In this document: positions 24,223 to 32,365 of the stretch, piece by piece
Position numbering within the stretch: the stretch's first letter is position 1
Layout: each line of letters opens with the position of its first letter
From: RGIG5612 sp045601405
GTDB taxonomy: Bacteria > Bacillota > Clostridia > Lachnospirales > Lachnospiraceae
DNA: 48,606 nt
Reading direction: 5' to 3'
NCBI GenBank assembly: GCA_045601405.1
Contig: JAZRZO010000012.1
Span: forward strand, 1 to 48,606
Translations under genes and position numbers: made by a program
The notes under the pieces: model-generated
Seen by the model: only the letters and a program-made list of their open reading frames with translations
Database searches by the model: none
What the model was told of the DNA's origin: nothing

Positions 24223-26679
24223 TTATTTCCTTTTTCCTACCACGGTAAAAACAAGCCTGTCTTTATCCCTGGGCACCTTAATGCTTATCGTTTCGCCTTC
24301 TTTAATGTTTCCGGCCAATATCTCCTCTGCGATCTCATCCTCCATGAGCGCCTGAACCTTTCTCTTCAACGCTCTCGCGCCATATTTAGGATCATAGCCT
24401 TTATCAACCAGGAAGGATTTAGCACTTTCGGCAACCTTCAGTTTTACATTCATCTGCTCTCTTGCTCTGTCTCCGAGTTCTTTCAGAAGAAGCTCGATTA
24501 TATCCTTCATGTTATCCTTTGAAAGTGCCTCGAACACTATTATCTCATCTATGCGGTTAAGGAATTCCGGCTTGAAGATATTTTTCACTTCTTCCATTAC
24601 CGCGTTTTTCATAGTGTTATAATCTGTCTTTTCGGATTTATCAGCCGCGAATCCAAGGTTTTTCGGTTCCATTATCCTTTGGGCCCCGGCATTGCTCGTC
24701 ATGATTATCACCGTGTTTTTGAAATCCGTCACTCTGCCATGTGAATCAGTTATCCTTCCGTCGTCAAGAACCTGGAGAAGGATATTAAATACATCCGGAT
24801 GCGCCTTTTCCACTTCATCAAAAAGTATTATTGAATATGGATTCCTTCTTACCTGCTCAGAGAGCTGGCCGCCTTCGTCATAACCGACATACCCCGGAGG
24901 CGAGCCTATCAGCTTTGACACACTGTGCTTTTCCATATATTCAGACATATCCACTCTGATTATGGCATTCTCGCTTCCGAACATGGCTTCCGCAAGGGCC
25001 TTACTGAGCTCTGTTTTTCCAACACCTGTCGGCCCGAGGAAAAGGAATGAGCCTATAGGCCTTTTAGGATCCTTTAATCCCACGCGGCCTCTTCGTATTG
25101 CCTTTGAGAGAGCAAGCACTGCCTCATTCTGGGCTATCACCCGCTTATGAAGAGTTTCCTCCAGGCGCATCAGCCTCTCACCTTCTTCCTCCTCAAGCTT
25201 TTTAACAGGTATCTTTGTCCACTTCTCAACCACATCGGCAATATCATCCGCCTCTACCTTGAGCTCTCCGCCCGATTCATCTAATAGTTTCTGCCTGTGA
25301 TCATCTATCTCAGACCTTAATATTCGTATATCCTTATGTGTGTCAGAAGCTGCCCTGATATCGCCGGCTCTGACAAAGGCTTCTCTTTTTTCCTCCATTG
25401 CCTTAAGCTTATCATCCATTTCTTTAAGCTCAGGAGGCATGATGTATGATGCCAGTCTTACCTTTGACGCAGCCTCGTCAATAAGATCTATCGCTTTATC
25501 CGGCAGGAATCTGTCGTTTATATATCTTACCGAAAGCTTTACCGCGGCATCTACTGCCTCATCGGTTATCTTTACTTTATGATGCTCCTCATAATTAGGA
25601 CGCAGACCCTTGAGGATAGCCACTGTTTCCTCAGACGACGGCTGCTCTACGCTTACCGGCTGGAACCTTCTTTCCAGAGCCGCATCTTTCTCAAAGTGCT
25701 TTCTGTATTCGTCGAGAGTTGTAGCTCCTATTATCTGCACCTCTCCTCTTGCAAGAGCGGGCTTAAGGATATTCGCCGCATCTATTGAACCCTCCGCTCC
25801 GCCGGCACCGATCATGGTATGTATCTCATCCATGAACAGTATCACATTTCCATCTTCCTTAACCTCATTTATCACCCGCTTAACGCGTTCTTCAAATTCG
25901 CCTCTGTATTTGCTTCCGGCCACCATAGCCGGAAGATCGAGCGAAAGGATCCTTTTTGATGAGACCGGTCCGGCTATCTCTCCGTCGACTATCTTTTGTG
26001 CAAGTGCTTCTGCGATACTTGTTTTACCTACGCCCGGCTCGCCTACAAGACAGGGGTTATTCTTTGTTCTTCGGGAAAGTATCTGTACTATCCTGCTTAT
26101 TTCATCCTCACGGCCTATTATGGGATCAAGTCTTCCCCGCTTTGCTTCTTCGTTAAGGTCCGTGCTGAATTCGCTCAGGAGACCGCCTTTTTCAATGCCC
26201 TGTCTGTTTCCGGACATTTTGCTTTTATGTTTATTCACGTCTTCACCCATTGCCGCAAGTATCTCCCCGTACAGCCTGTTTCTGTCGATCCCGAGCCCGG
26301 AAAGTACTCTGAGCGCGGCATTGTCGTTTTCCTTTAATATAGCAAGCAGCAGGTGTTCCGTGCCTACAGCGCTGCAGTTAAAGCGCTCTGCCTCCAGACC
26401 GGCGTTATGTAAGACAACCTCCGCTTTAGGCGAGAAGCACTCTCCGTCATTTACGATCACCATCTGCGGTACATTGAATGTTTTGCTTATGAGATTCTTG
26501 ATAGCGTCAGCAGTTATCCCATGCTGGTCCAAAACTCTTTTTGTCACCGAGCCCGGCACAAGCGCCAGCCCTATGAGTATATGTTCTGTGCCTATATAGG
26601 TGTTTCCGAGTTCAACTGATATCTCGGTTGCCTCCGTTATTGCCTGTTTAGCTGAATTTGTAAATGGTATTTTCTTCAT
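24223..26679 (-). CDS. clpC: ATP-dependent Clp protease ATP-binding subunit ClpC
   Basis: An 818-residue AAA+ unfoldase that feeds proteins to ClpP. The Clp N-domain repeats are at about residues 1-145. The first ATPase module has GEPGVGKTS, the middle coiled-coil lies around residues 410-480, and the second ATPase module has GPTGVGKTE. In Bacillus-like species clpC follows ctsR-mcsA-mcsB. Here none of those is present and a GntR regulator gene ends 11 bases upstream. AGGAGAACAGAT precedes the ATG. It is followed directly by radA. Confidence 0.96.
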   Translation of the reverse strand: MKKIPFTNSAKQAITEATEISVELGNTYIGTEHILIGLALVPGSVTKRVLDQHGITADAIKNLISKTFNVPQMVIVNDGECFSPKAEVVLHNAGLEAERFNCSAVGTEHLLLAILKENDNAALRVLSGLGIDRNRLYGEILAAMGEDVNKHKSKMSGNRQGIEKGGLLSEFSTDLNEEAKRGRLDPIIGREDEISRIVQILSRRTKNNPCLVGEPGVGKTSIAEALAQKIVDGEIAGPVSSKRILSLDLPAMVAGSKYRGEFEERVKRVINEVKEDGNVILFMDEIHTMIGAGGAEGSIDAANILKPALARGEVQIIGATTLDEYRKHFEKDAALERRFQPVSVEQPSSEETVAILKGLRPNYEEHHKVKITDEAVDAAVKLSVRYINDRFLPDKAIDLIDEAASKVRLASYIMPPELKEMDDKLKAMEEKREAFVRAGDIRAASDTHKDIRILRSEIDDHRQKLLDESGGELKVEADDIADVVEKWTKIPVKKLEEEEGERLMRLEETLHKRVIAQNEAVLALSKAIRRGRVGLKDPKRPIGSFLFLGPTGVGKTELSKALAEAMFGSENAIIRVDMSEYMEKHSVSKLIGSPPGYVGYDEGGQLSEQVRRNPYSIILFDEVEKAHPDVFNILLQVLDDGRITDSHGRVTDFKNTVIIMTSNAGAQRIMEPKNLGFAADKSEKTDYNTMKNAVMEEVKNIFKPEFLNRIDEIIVFEALSKDNMKDIIELLLKELGDRAREQMNVKLKVAESAKSFLVDKGYDPKYGARALKRKVQALMEDEIAEEILAGNIKEGETISIKVPRDKDRLVFTVVGKRK

Positions 26680-26689
26680 ATCTGTTCTC

Positions 26690-27058
26690 CTAATTCAATT
26701 CGTCATAAATATCATCTATGAGCTGCTTAAACTCTTCACGCGTTATTCCTTTACAGATACCTCTCGCGACCAGCGGCTTGAAATATTCCCGCATTTTGTT
26801 CAGCGAAGCCATTTTATCCATATCAACCGCAACGACGGCGCCTCTCCTGCGATCCACTTTAAGAAAGCCTTCCTGTCTGAGTGTGGTATATGCCTTGTTT
26901 ACCGTATGCATGTTAACACCGATATCATCTGCCAGCGCCCTTACTGACGGAAGAGATTCACCCTCCTTCAGCTGTGAGGTAGCTATTGCCAGGAATATCT
27001 GATTACGAAGCTGGATATATATAGCCTCATCACTGTTAAAATCTATTTTGATATACAT
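26690..27058 (-). CDS. GntR-family (YtrA-type) regulator upstream of clpC
   Basis: A 122-residue regulator. The winged helix-turn-helix fills the first 75 residues, with LPSVRALADDIGVNMHTVNKAYTTLRQEGFL as the GntR signature (residues about 36-66). A short C-terminal helical tail replaces the usual ligand domain, as in the YtrA subgroup. The start at 27058 has GAGAGG seven bases ahead; a longer frame has no SD. YtrA-type genes usually sit with ABC transporters. Here the next genes are clpC and radA, so it may take the place of CtsR. A palindrome over its own promoter suggests autorepression. Confidence 0.85.
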   Translation of the reverse strand: MYIKIDFNSDEAIYIQLRNQIFLAIATSQLKEGESLPSVRALADDIGVNMHTVNKAYTTLRQEGFLKVDRRRGAVVAVDMDKMASLNKMREYFKPLVARGICKGITREEFKQLIDDIYDELN

Positions 27059-27080
27059 AAATAAACCTCTCGTTCTATTT

Positions 27081-27118
27081 GTTATACAGATGATATAACA
27101 ATTGCAACTTTCAGTCAA
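27081..27118 (-). promoter_or_regulatory. Promoter and probable GntR operator for gntR-clpC-radA
   Basis: On the minus strand TTGACT (27118-27113), a 17-base spacer and TATCAT (27095-27090) form a good promoter. A perfect palindrome, GTTATA-7 bases-TATAAC (27081-27099), covers the -10 box. This is the shape and position expected of a YtrA-type repressor site. That this regulator binds here is inferred. Confidence 0.7.
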
Positions 27119-27202
27119 GACCTATTGTACCGGTACCTAAAGCATACGGCGGTCGGCCGGGTGATCAACAGCCAGCCTGTTCAACCTGCCCTCCCATAAA
27201 AC

Positions 27203-27226
27203 AGACCGGACATCAGTCCGGTCTGC
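27203..27226 (-). terminator. Terminator after the YtxH-like gene
   Basis: A 10-bp perfect stem CAGACCGGAC/GTCCGGTCTG with a 4-base loop is followed by TTTTAT on the minus strand. It closes the long sufC-to-lepB gene run and isolates it from the gntR promoter. Confidence 0.9.
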
Positions 27227-27255
27227 CATAGATCCGTTATAGTCAGATATTACTC

Positions 27256-27648
27256 TTACCCGGAAATGTCCCCCGGATTGTCATCGGAAGTATCAGCAGG
27301 TTCTGCCTCCTGCTCTTTATATTCCTGATATTTCTCCTCAGCTGACGAAACAAACTCATTTATCTTATCAGTTGCGCCATCGGTATACCCCTTTATCGTA
27401 TCACCTGCTTTGCTTGAGAACTCTTCATATTTGGCTTTAGCTTTTTTTATTGCATCGGTATCCGTTGCTTTCTTAACCGCCTTGCCAAGCTCCTCTCCTG
27501 TCTGCTTAGCATACGCTTTTACCTTTTTGCCGGCATCGCTTGAATTAAAATTATCCTTAAGATTTTTCGCGGTTACAAAAGCAGTGATGGGCAGTACAAC
27601 CACCTGGGCAGCCATATCCATCAATATGTTCTTTGTTTTTTTATCCAT
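27256..27648 (-). CDS. YtxH-like small protein, lysine/glutamate-rich
   Basis: A 130-residue protein. A short hydrophobic segment (MDMAAQVVVLPITAFVTA, about residues 9-26) is followed by a long, highly charged, helical region with repeated A/K/E patterns (KKVKAYAKQTGEELGKAVKKA) and an acidic tail. This resembles YtxH-type and LEA-like stress proteins, but no specific function can be given. ATG 27648 has AAAGGAG ten bases ahead. It overlaps the end of a small upstream ORF by eight bases. Confidence 0.65.
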   Translation of the reverse strand: MDKKTKNILMDMAAQVVVLPITAFVTAKNLKDNFNSSDAGKKVKAYAKQTGEELGKAVKKATDTDAIKKAKAKYEEFSSKAGDTIKGYTDGATDKINEFVSSAEEKYQEYKEQEAEPADTSDDNPGDISG

Positions 27649-27790
27649 TACTACACAGCTCCTTTCTTTCTCCTTCATTCCGAATATCTGCCAAAAAATC
27701 CTTCAACCTGTTTATATAAAACATGACCCTGCTCGCGATCACGATACAATCGGCTTCATCAGTACATATATTTTTTATGTATTTTAACAC
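27641..27790 (-). CDS. Possible small protein of 49 residues after lepB
   Basis: An open frame from GTG 27790 to TAA 27641 begins 21 bases after the lepB stop and ends inside the start region of the YtxH-like gene. The product begins MLKYIKNICTDEADC and has a helical, amphipathic middle (RVMFYINRLKDFLADIRNE). It fills the whole gap, keeps gene-like amino acid composition and contains the next gene's SD. The SD of its own is weak (AGG eight bases ahead). It may be a real coupled small gene; I do not recognise a family. Confidence 0.4.
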   Translation of the reverse strand: MLKYIKNICTDEADCIVIASRVMFYINRLKDFLADIRNEGERKELCSNG

Positions 27791-27811
27791 AGACAATACC
27801 TGCTTGTTAAA

Positions 27812-28426
27812 TTATTTTAGCACACCGAAGTCGGAAAATGGCCAGTAACATAAAAAAGCTTTTCCTATTATCGCTTCTTTATCAACATAGGGATTTATCC
27901 ATTTTCTGGAATCCTTGGAATTTCCGCGGTTATCCCCCATCATAAAATATGAGTTCTCCGGAACCTCATAAGGCCCGTAATCCTCCCCGTCCAGTGGCAT
28001 CAGGTAATAATCCGGATTGATGTAGTCCTCTTCGAACTTCTTTCCGTTTATATATGTCTGTCCGTTTTTTATCTCAATGCTCTCCCCCGGAAGTCCGATT
28101 ATCCTTTTAACGAAAAACTGTTTCGGATCATCAGGATATCTGAAGATCACGATATCCCCTCTCTGCGGCTCTGAAAAGATATAGGCAAGCCTGAAGCCTA
28201 TCATCCTCGACCCGGCCATTATCGTCGTTTCCATGGATCCGGTCGGTACCACAGAGTTGACGATGATGCAGAAATTAATTACCAGTGCCACGGCCAGAGC
28301 TATCACGATTATCTTCATCCAGTCGAGGAAAGCATAAAGACCGGGCTTCTCTTTTCTTTTTTCTTCCCTCTCTTTTTTTCTTAATTCTCTGGTCGATAGA
28401 ACTTCTTCTTTGATCTCTTCCCTCAT
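27812..28426 (-). CDS. lepB: Signal peptidase I
   Basis: A 204-residue type I signal peptidase that removes signal peptides outside the membrane. A charged cytoplasmic N-terminus (residues 1-28) is followed by one membrane helix (about 38-58), the catalytic Ser64 in PTGSMETTI and Lys107 in FVKRIIGLPGE. GDNRGNSKDSR near residue 168 is the conserved box E. It lies 77 bases after dagK; the SD is weak (AAAAGGAT). Confidence 0.95.
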   Translation of the reverse strand: MREEIKEEVLSTRELRKKEREEKRKEKPGLYAFLDWMKIIVIALAVALVINFCIIVNSVVPTGSMETTIMAGSRMIGFRLAYIFSEPQRGDIVIFRYPDDPKQFFVKRIIGLPGESIEIKNGQTYINGKKFEEDYINPDYYLMPLDGEDYGPYEVPENSYFMMGDNRGNSKDSRKWINPYVDKEAIIGKAFLCYWPFSDFGVLK

Positions 28427-28503
28427 TCTATAAATTTATATCCTTTTCATGTTCTGTCAGTTATCCCCTTAAATATTTGATATGTGTGGATAACTTGTAA
28501 GTT

Positions 28504-29439
28504 TTACACATTTTCTGAAGCATCTGCTATTATTATATCGATCGCTTTGTTCTCATTTTCGATATTCACTACCTTATGCCTGCCTCCGTTTTCCCCGTCA
28601 ATTACCCACTGCAGGTCGTTATCGCATTCCACGCTGATCTTCGAAGTTTTAAACTTGGTCACCATCTCGTTACTTATATCCTTGTCTGTCCGCAGAAATA
28701 TATTATCTACAAGACGGCTGAACTGATAGAGGTTTTTGGGACGTTTACACAGGACAACCTCAAAAATACCGTCGCTGAGATCCACATTATTTCCCATTAT
28801 ATTGGAAAAGCCTCCAACGCTAAGGGTATTAGCCATCATGCCAAGAAAAAAATTATCCTCTATAAGCACTTCCTCGCCATAGATGTCAGTATATCTTATT
28901 TTAAGGTCATACGCATCCAGATGGAGCAGGACCTTGATCCCTTCTATTATGTAGGCGAGATGTCCGAACTTCTTCTTTGCCGCACGCGGCGTAAAGCATG
29001 AAACCGCAGATAACTTTCCAAATGATGCCACATAGGTAAAGAAGCTTTCATTCATCCTGCCGATATCCGTACTGAACGGCACGCCGCATGCGGCGATCTC
29101 CGCAGCCTCTTTCACTGATTTCGGGAGTTTGTAGCTCTTTCCTGTATCATTTGTGGAGCCAGCCGGTATAAATCCGATCGGTATTCTTTCCTCCGGCGGA
29201 AAAGTCATCATCGCGGATACGACCTCACTCAGTGTACCGTCTCCGCCCGAGCAGACTATCCTGTCAAAGTGCGTGGCATTGGCCATCACCTCTTTTTTTG
29301 CATCTTCACTTGCTTTTGTTCTGTAAAGTCCAACCTGATATCCGTGTTTCTCAAATATATCTGTTACATCATCAAGATGTCTTTTTATCGCGCTTCTTCC
29401 GGCACTGGGATTGTATATAAATAAAAGTCTCTTTCTCAT
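28504..29439 (-). CDS. Diacylglycerol kinase family lipid kinase
   Basis: A 311-residue member of the DagK/YegS family that phosphorylates diacylglycerol or a related lipid. The signature GGDGT is at residues 65-69 and PAGSTNDTGKS follows near residue 92. A C-terminal beta-rich domain contains DLSDGIFEVVL. The ATG shares one base with the stop of the M24 peptidase gene; GGGAG lies eight bases ahead, within that gene. Which lipid is used cannot be read from sequence. Confidence 0.88.
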   Translation of the reverse strand: MRKRLLFIYNPSAGRSAIKRHLDDVTDIFEKHGYQVGLYRTKASEDAKKEVMANATHFDRIVCSGGDGTLSEVVSAMMTFPPEERIPIGFIPAGSTNDTGKSYKLPKSVKEAAEIAACGVPFSTDIGRMNESFFTYVASFGKLSAVSCFTPRAAKKKFGHLAYIIEGIKVLLHLDAYDLKIRYTDIYGEEVLIEDNFFLGMMANTLSVGGFSNIMGNNVDLSDGIFEVVLCKRPKNLYQFSRLVDNIFLRTDKDISNEMVTKFKTSKISVECDNDLQWVIDGENGGRHKVVNIENENKAIDIIIADASENV

Positions 29440-31181
29440 CAGTCTATCTCCCTTGTGTAATAAGCCAGCCAGTCCTTGATCTCGCTATTAAAAAACCCTT
29501 CTGTTTTTTGATAAACCATTCTATGATAGCTATTTAATAATTTTTTATCCTCATCTGTCAAGTACTGCTTATCAATTCCGTCAAGATCTATAGGGACAAA
29601 AGTAAGATTCTCAAACTGAAGAAATCTCCCCTCAGGTGTTTCCATGTAGGGAACCACCAGAAGCTCGTTTTCAGTTCTTACCCCGTACTTTCCTTCCCTG
29701 TACACTCCGGGCTCATCTGTCACTACCATCCCTTCCTTAAGCACTGCTGATGGTCTGCTGTCATTTATCCTGTATCTTACCGCCTGAGGACCTTCGTGCA
29801 CATTGAGCACGTGACCTACCCCGTGCCCTGTCGAACATTTATAGTCCATCCCCTCATTCCACATCGGTCCCCTGGCAAGTATGTCAAGATTTTCCCCTCT
29901 GCAGCCTTCTATAAACTTTGCGTTCATCAGCCTGAGCATGGATACTGCCGTAAGTGTGAAGCTTTTTTTCTCTTCTTCTGATACCGGACCTAAAATAAAG
30001 GTTCTTGTTATATCAGTTGTGCCGTCCATGTACTGACCGCCGCTGTCCAAAAGCAGCATCCCCGAGGAATATATCTGGCCGGCGGTCTCCGGTGTTGCCT
30101 CATAATGCATCATTGCCGCATTTTCCTTATAGGCGGCGATAGTATCGAAGCTTGGTTCTATGTACAGCGGATCCTCCTGTCTGAGCGTCGTAAGATATTC
30201 ATTTATACTGACTTCATCCAGATAAATGCGCCCCGCGTTCTTTTTAATCCAGTACATAAAACGTATGATCACTGCGCTGTCTCTTAACAGAGCATTCTTC
30301 AGACATGCGATCTCTGTTTTATTCTTCACAGCTTTCATCTTAACCGACGGGTTTTCGGCATCGATTATCTGATTTTTTCTGTCCTTAAAATAACGGTATG
30401 TGTCATAACATATCCTGCCAAGATCCATTATGACAAGATCTGTATTTGCTATACTTTCATCCTCAAACCATTTGCGCGAATATCCGTTTTCCCTGGTATA
30501 TACCTGTGCTGTTTCTTTTGTTATAGCCGCATAAGCATATGCCACCGGATTATTGGGGATATCGTTTGCCCTGATGTTAAATATCCATGCTATGTCCTCA
30601 GGGGAATTAAGAAGATATATGTAATCAACTGACTCCCCCGCTATCGTCTCCAGCTCACTTCTTACCCTTTCAAGCTTGTCCTCTGATGACTCTCCTGTAT
30701 ATCTGTCCGGAAGATCCCATATTTCCGTAAAATTCTGTCCGGGCCTGTCTGTCCATATCACATCCACCAGGTCTTTTTTATATTTAACACCAGACGCTTT
30801 CGCAGAGATCTTTTCAGCAAATCCGGCATTCACTACATTTCCGTCATACCCAAGTACCTTACCTTTTGCCTTGTCCCTGATAAATGATGCCGGCTCCGGC
30901 TCTCCCTCAAGCCCCCATTTGATGAGCGTGATATCACTTCCGCTCAACTGATACGCAGCCTGAATATGATATCTTCCGTCCGCGAAAAGCCAGACCCCCT
31001 CATCTGATACGAGCAGGTGACCTGCAGAGCCTGTAAACCCGGTCAGATATTCGATACATCTGAAATGATCGCTTACATATTCACTTCCATGACAGTCACT
31101 CATGGGGATATAGTAAAGCTCTATCCCCTCTAATCTCATTAACTTTCTCAGTTCACAGATCCTGTCAGAATGTATATTCAC
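29439..31181 (-). CDS. pepP: Xaa-Pro aminopeptidase, M24B family
   Basis: A 580-residue metallopeptidase with two creatinase-like N-terminal domains (about 1-300) and a pita-bread catalytic domain. Metal ligands are seen in LLLDSGGQYMDGTTDITRTF (two Asp), TGHGVGHVLNVHEGP (His), TDEPGVYREGKYGVRTENELLV (two Glu). The three-domain length matches the aminopeptidase P1 type, larger than E. coli PepP. It removes N-terminal residues before proline in the cytoplasm. The start is GTG 31181 with AAGGA close by. It lies just after the glycerol kinase remnant. Confidence 0.92.
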   Translation of the reverse strand: MNIHSDRICELRKLMRLEGIELYYIPMSDCHGSEYVSDHFRCIEYLTGFTGSAGHLLVSDEGVWLFADGRYHIQAAYQLSGSDITLIKWGLEGEPEPASFIRDKAKGKVLGYDGNVVNAGFAEKISAKASGVKYKKDLVDVIWTDRPGQNFTEIWDLPDRYTGESSEDKLERVRSELETIAGESVDYIYLLNSPEDIAWIFNIRANDIPNNPVAYAYAAITKETAQVYTRENGYSRKWFEDESIANTDLVIMDLGRICYDTYRYFKDRKNQIIDAENPSVKMKAVKNKTEIACLKNALLRDSAVIIRFMYWIKKNAGRIYLDEVSINEYLTTLRQEDPLYIEPSFDTIAAYKENAAMMHYEATPETAGQIYSSGMLLLDSGGQYMDGTTDITRTFILGPVSEEEKKSFTLTAVSMLRLMNAKFIEGCRGENLDILARGPMWNEGMDYKCSTGHGVGHVLNVHEGPQAVRYRINDSRPSAVLKEGMVVTDEPGVYREGKYGVRTENELLVVPYMETPEGRFLQFENLTFVPIDLDGIDKQYLTDEDKKLLNSYHRMVYQKTEGFFNSEIKDWLAYYTREID

Positions 31182-31205
31182 TGATCCTTCCCCCGGATTT
31201 AATAC

Positions 31206-31422
31206 TCAGCCAAATAAGCAGCCCGTTTTGGCCAGGGCCCCAACAGTGACTGAAAGCTGTGTTGACCTGACATAAACCGGGTCGCGCTCCACCCAACCCG
31301 GTTCAGAAAAATCCTGGGGAGTTCTTTCTTCCTCATGCCTGCCGGTCCCCTCCCCTGTTATCGTACATCGTGCGTCTTAAGCCTGTCGTTCCCTGATCGA
31401 TCGCCATAATATACTTTTTCAT
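31206..31422 (-). pseudogene. glpK: Glycerol kinase remnant (N-terminal 70 codons, frameshifted)
   Basis: From ATG 31422, the first 29 codons read MKKYIMAIDQGTTG and on to MYDNRG, the start of FGGY-type glycerol kinase with its phosphate-binding DQGTT, then reach TGA at 31335. In another frame the sequence continues as EPGWVERDP, STQLSVTVGALAKTG, matching the next GlpK section (PGWVEHDP...EALAKAG), and stops at 31206. The total length fits the real protein up to about residue 70; the other 430 or so residues are gone. Its ATG overlaps the stop of the sufB-like gene (ATGA), so it was probably once in that operon. Confidence 0.8.
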
Positions 31423-32345
31423 CTCAGGAAACCCGCGATTATCTCCTGTTCAGCCTCTTCCTCTGAAAGCCCAAGGGTCATAAGCTTCATCAGCTGCTCG
31501 CCTGCTATCTTTCCTATCTGCGCTTCATGGATAAGAGCGGCATCAAGATCATTGGCGACAATGTCAGGACTTGCGGATATCCTGGCGTTGTCCATGATAA
31601 TGGCGTCACACTCCGTATGGCTGGCGCATCTGGCGTTACCTACTATATCTGCCTTAAACCCCTGTGTGGAATCATCTCTTGCCACTGCTCTGCTTACAAG
31701 GTCGCAGGAGGAATCCACCCCGTCCATAGTCACGTTGAACACAGCATCCGCATGCTGTCTGCCGTGAGTCATCAGCTTGTCTCTGACTACTAGCTTGGCG
31801 CCCTCTCCCTTAAGCCTTGCAGTTGTGTCTCTTACAGTATCATCGATCCCTTTTATCTGTGTGGTCTCAAGCTCCATATAGCCGCCCTCTTCTATCTCAA
31901 CCACAGTGGTGGGATTCATTATGTTATTGCCTGTCGCATCCGGATCATTTTCTCCGTAATGCTTTTCAATATATTTCACTCTGGCGTTTTTTCCCACATA
32001 AAACGTATGGATGCCATCATGTCTGCTTTCCTGGTCTCCGCAGTTATGTATGCCGCAGCCGGCTATTATAGTCACATCCGCGTCATCGCCTATAAAAAAA
32101 TCGTTATATACCATGTCTTTAAGTCCGGACTGTGAGATTATCACCGGTATATGCACACTTTCATTTTTTGTTCCGGGTTTTATTATTATATCGATCCCCG
32201 GCTTGTCCTCTTTGGTGACGATATCTATGTTGGCTGTAGTATTCCTTCCGCCAAGAGCACCGTTTGACCGTATATTATACGCCCCCTCCGGCACCTCATG
32301 TAGATCAGCAACTTTTTCCAGCAATTCCTTTTGTATTTTGTCCAT
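31419..32345 (-). CDS. sufB: SufB/SufD-like scaffold protein (minimal SUF system)
   Basis: A 308-residue SufB/D-fold protein, shorter than classic SufB (about 460) and without the long N-terminal region. The beta-helix core has GDDADVTIIAGCGIHNCG and VKYIEKHYGEN. The C-terminal signature ALIHEAQIGKIAGEQLM with its conserved Glu/His is intact. It partners SufC in building iron-sulfur clusters. Only these two genes are present, as in minimal SUF systems of archaea and Clostridia. It is 20 bases from sufC, with AAGGGG before the ATG. Confidence 0.88.
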   Translation of the reverse strand: MDKIQKELLEKVADLHEVPEGAYNIRSNGALGGRNTTANIDIVTKEDKPGIDIIIKPGTKNESVHIPVIISQSGLKDMVYNDFFIGDDADVTIIAGCGIHNCGDQESRHDGIHTFYVGKNARVKYIEKHYGENDPDATGNNIMNPTTVVEIEEGGYMELETTQIKGIDDTVRDTTARLKGEGAKLVVRDKLMTHGRQHADAVFNVTMDGVDSSCDLVSRAVARDDSTQGFKADIVGNARCASHTECDAIIMDNARISASPDIVANDLDAALIHEAQIGKIAGEQLMKLMTLGLSEEEAEQEIIAGFLR

Positions 32346-32365
32346 GGCTGTTCCCCTTAATGCTA

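Noticed and set aside
25610..26599. Long (329-codon) plus-strand frame opposite clpC
   Set aside because: It is a Ser/Leu/Pro-rich shadow of the clpC coding sequence with no gene-like features.
28485..28493. Perfect DnaA box (TTATCCACA on the minus strand) between lepB and dagK
   Set aside because: It is a single box without a cluster, AT-rich unwinding element or dnaA/dnaN nearby, so it is most likely chance.
31275..31303. Stem AACCGGGT/ACCCGGTT as a terminator after the sufB-like gene
   Set aside because: No T-run follows, and the sequence encodes the PGWVERDP section of the glycerol kinase remnant.
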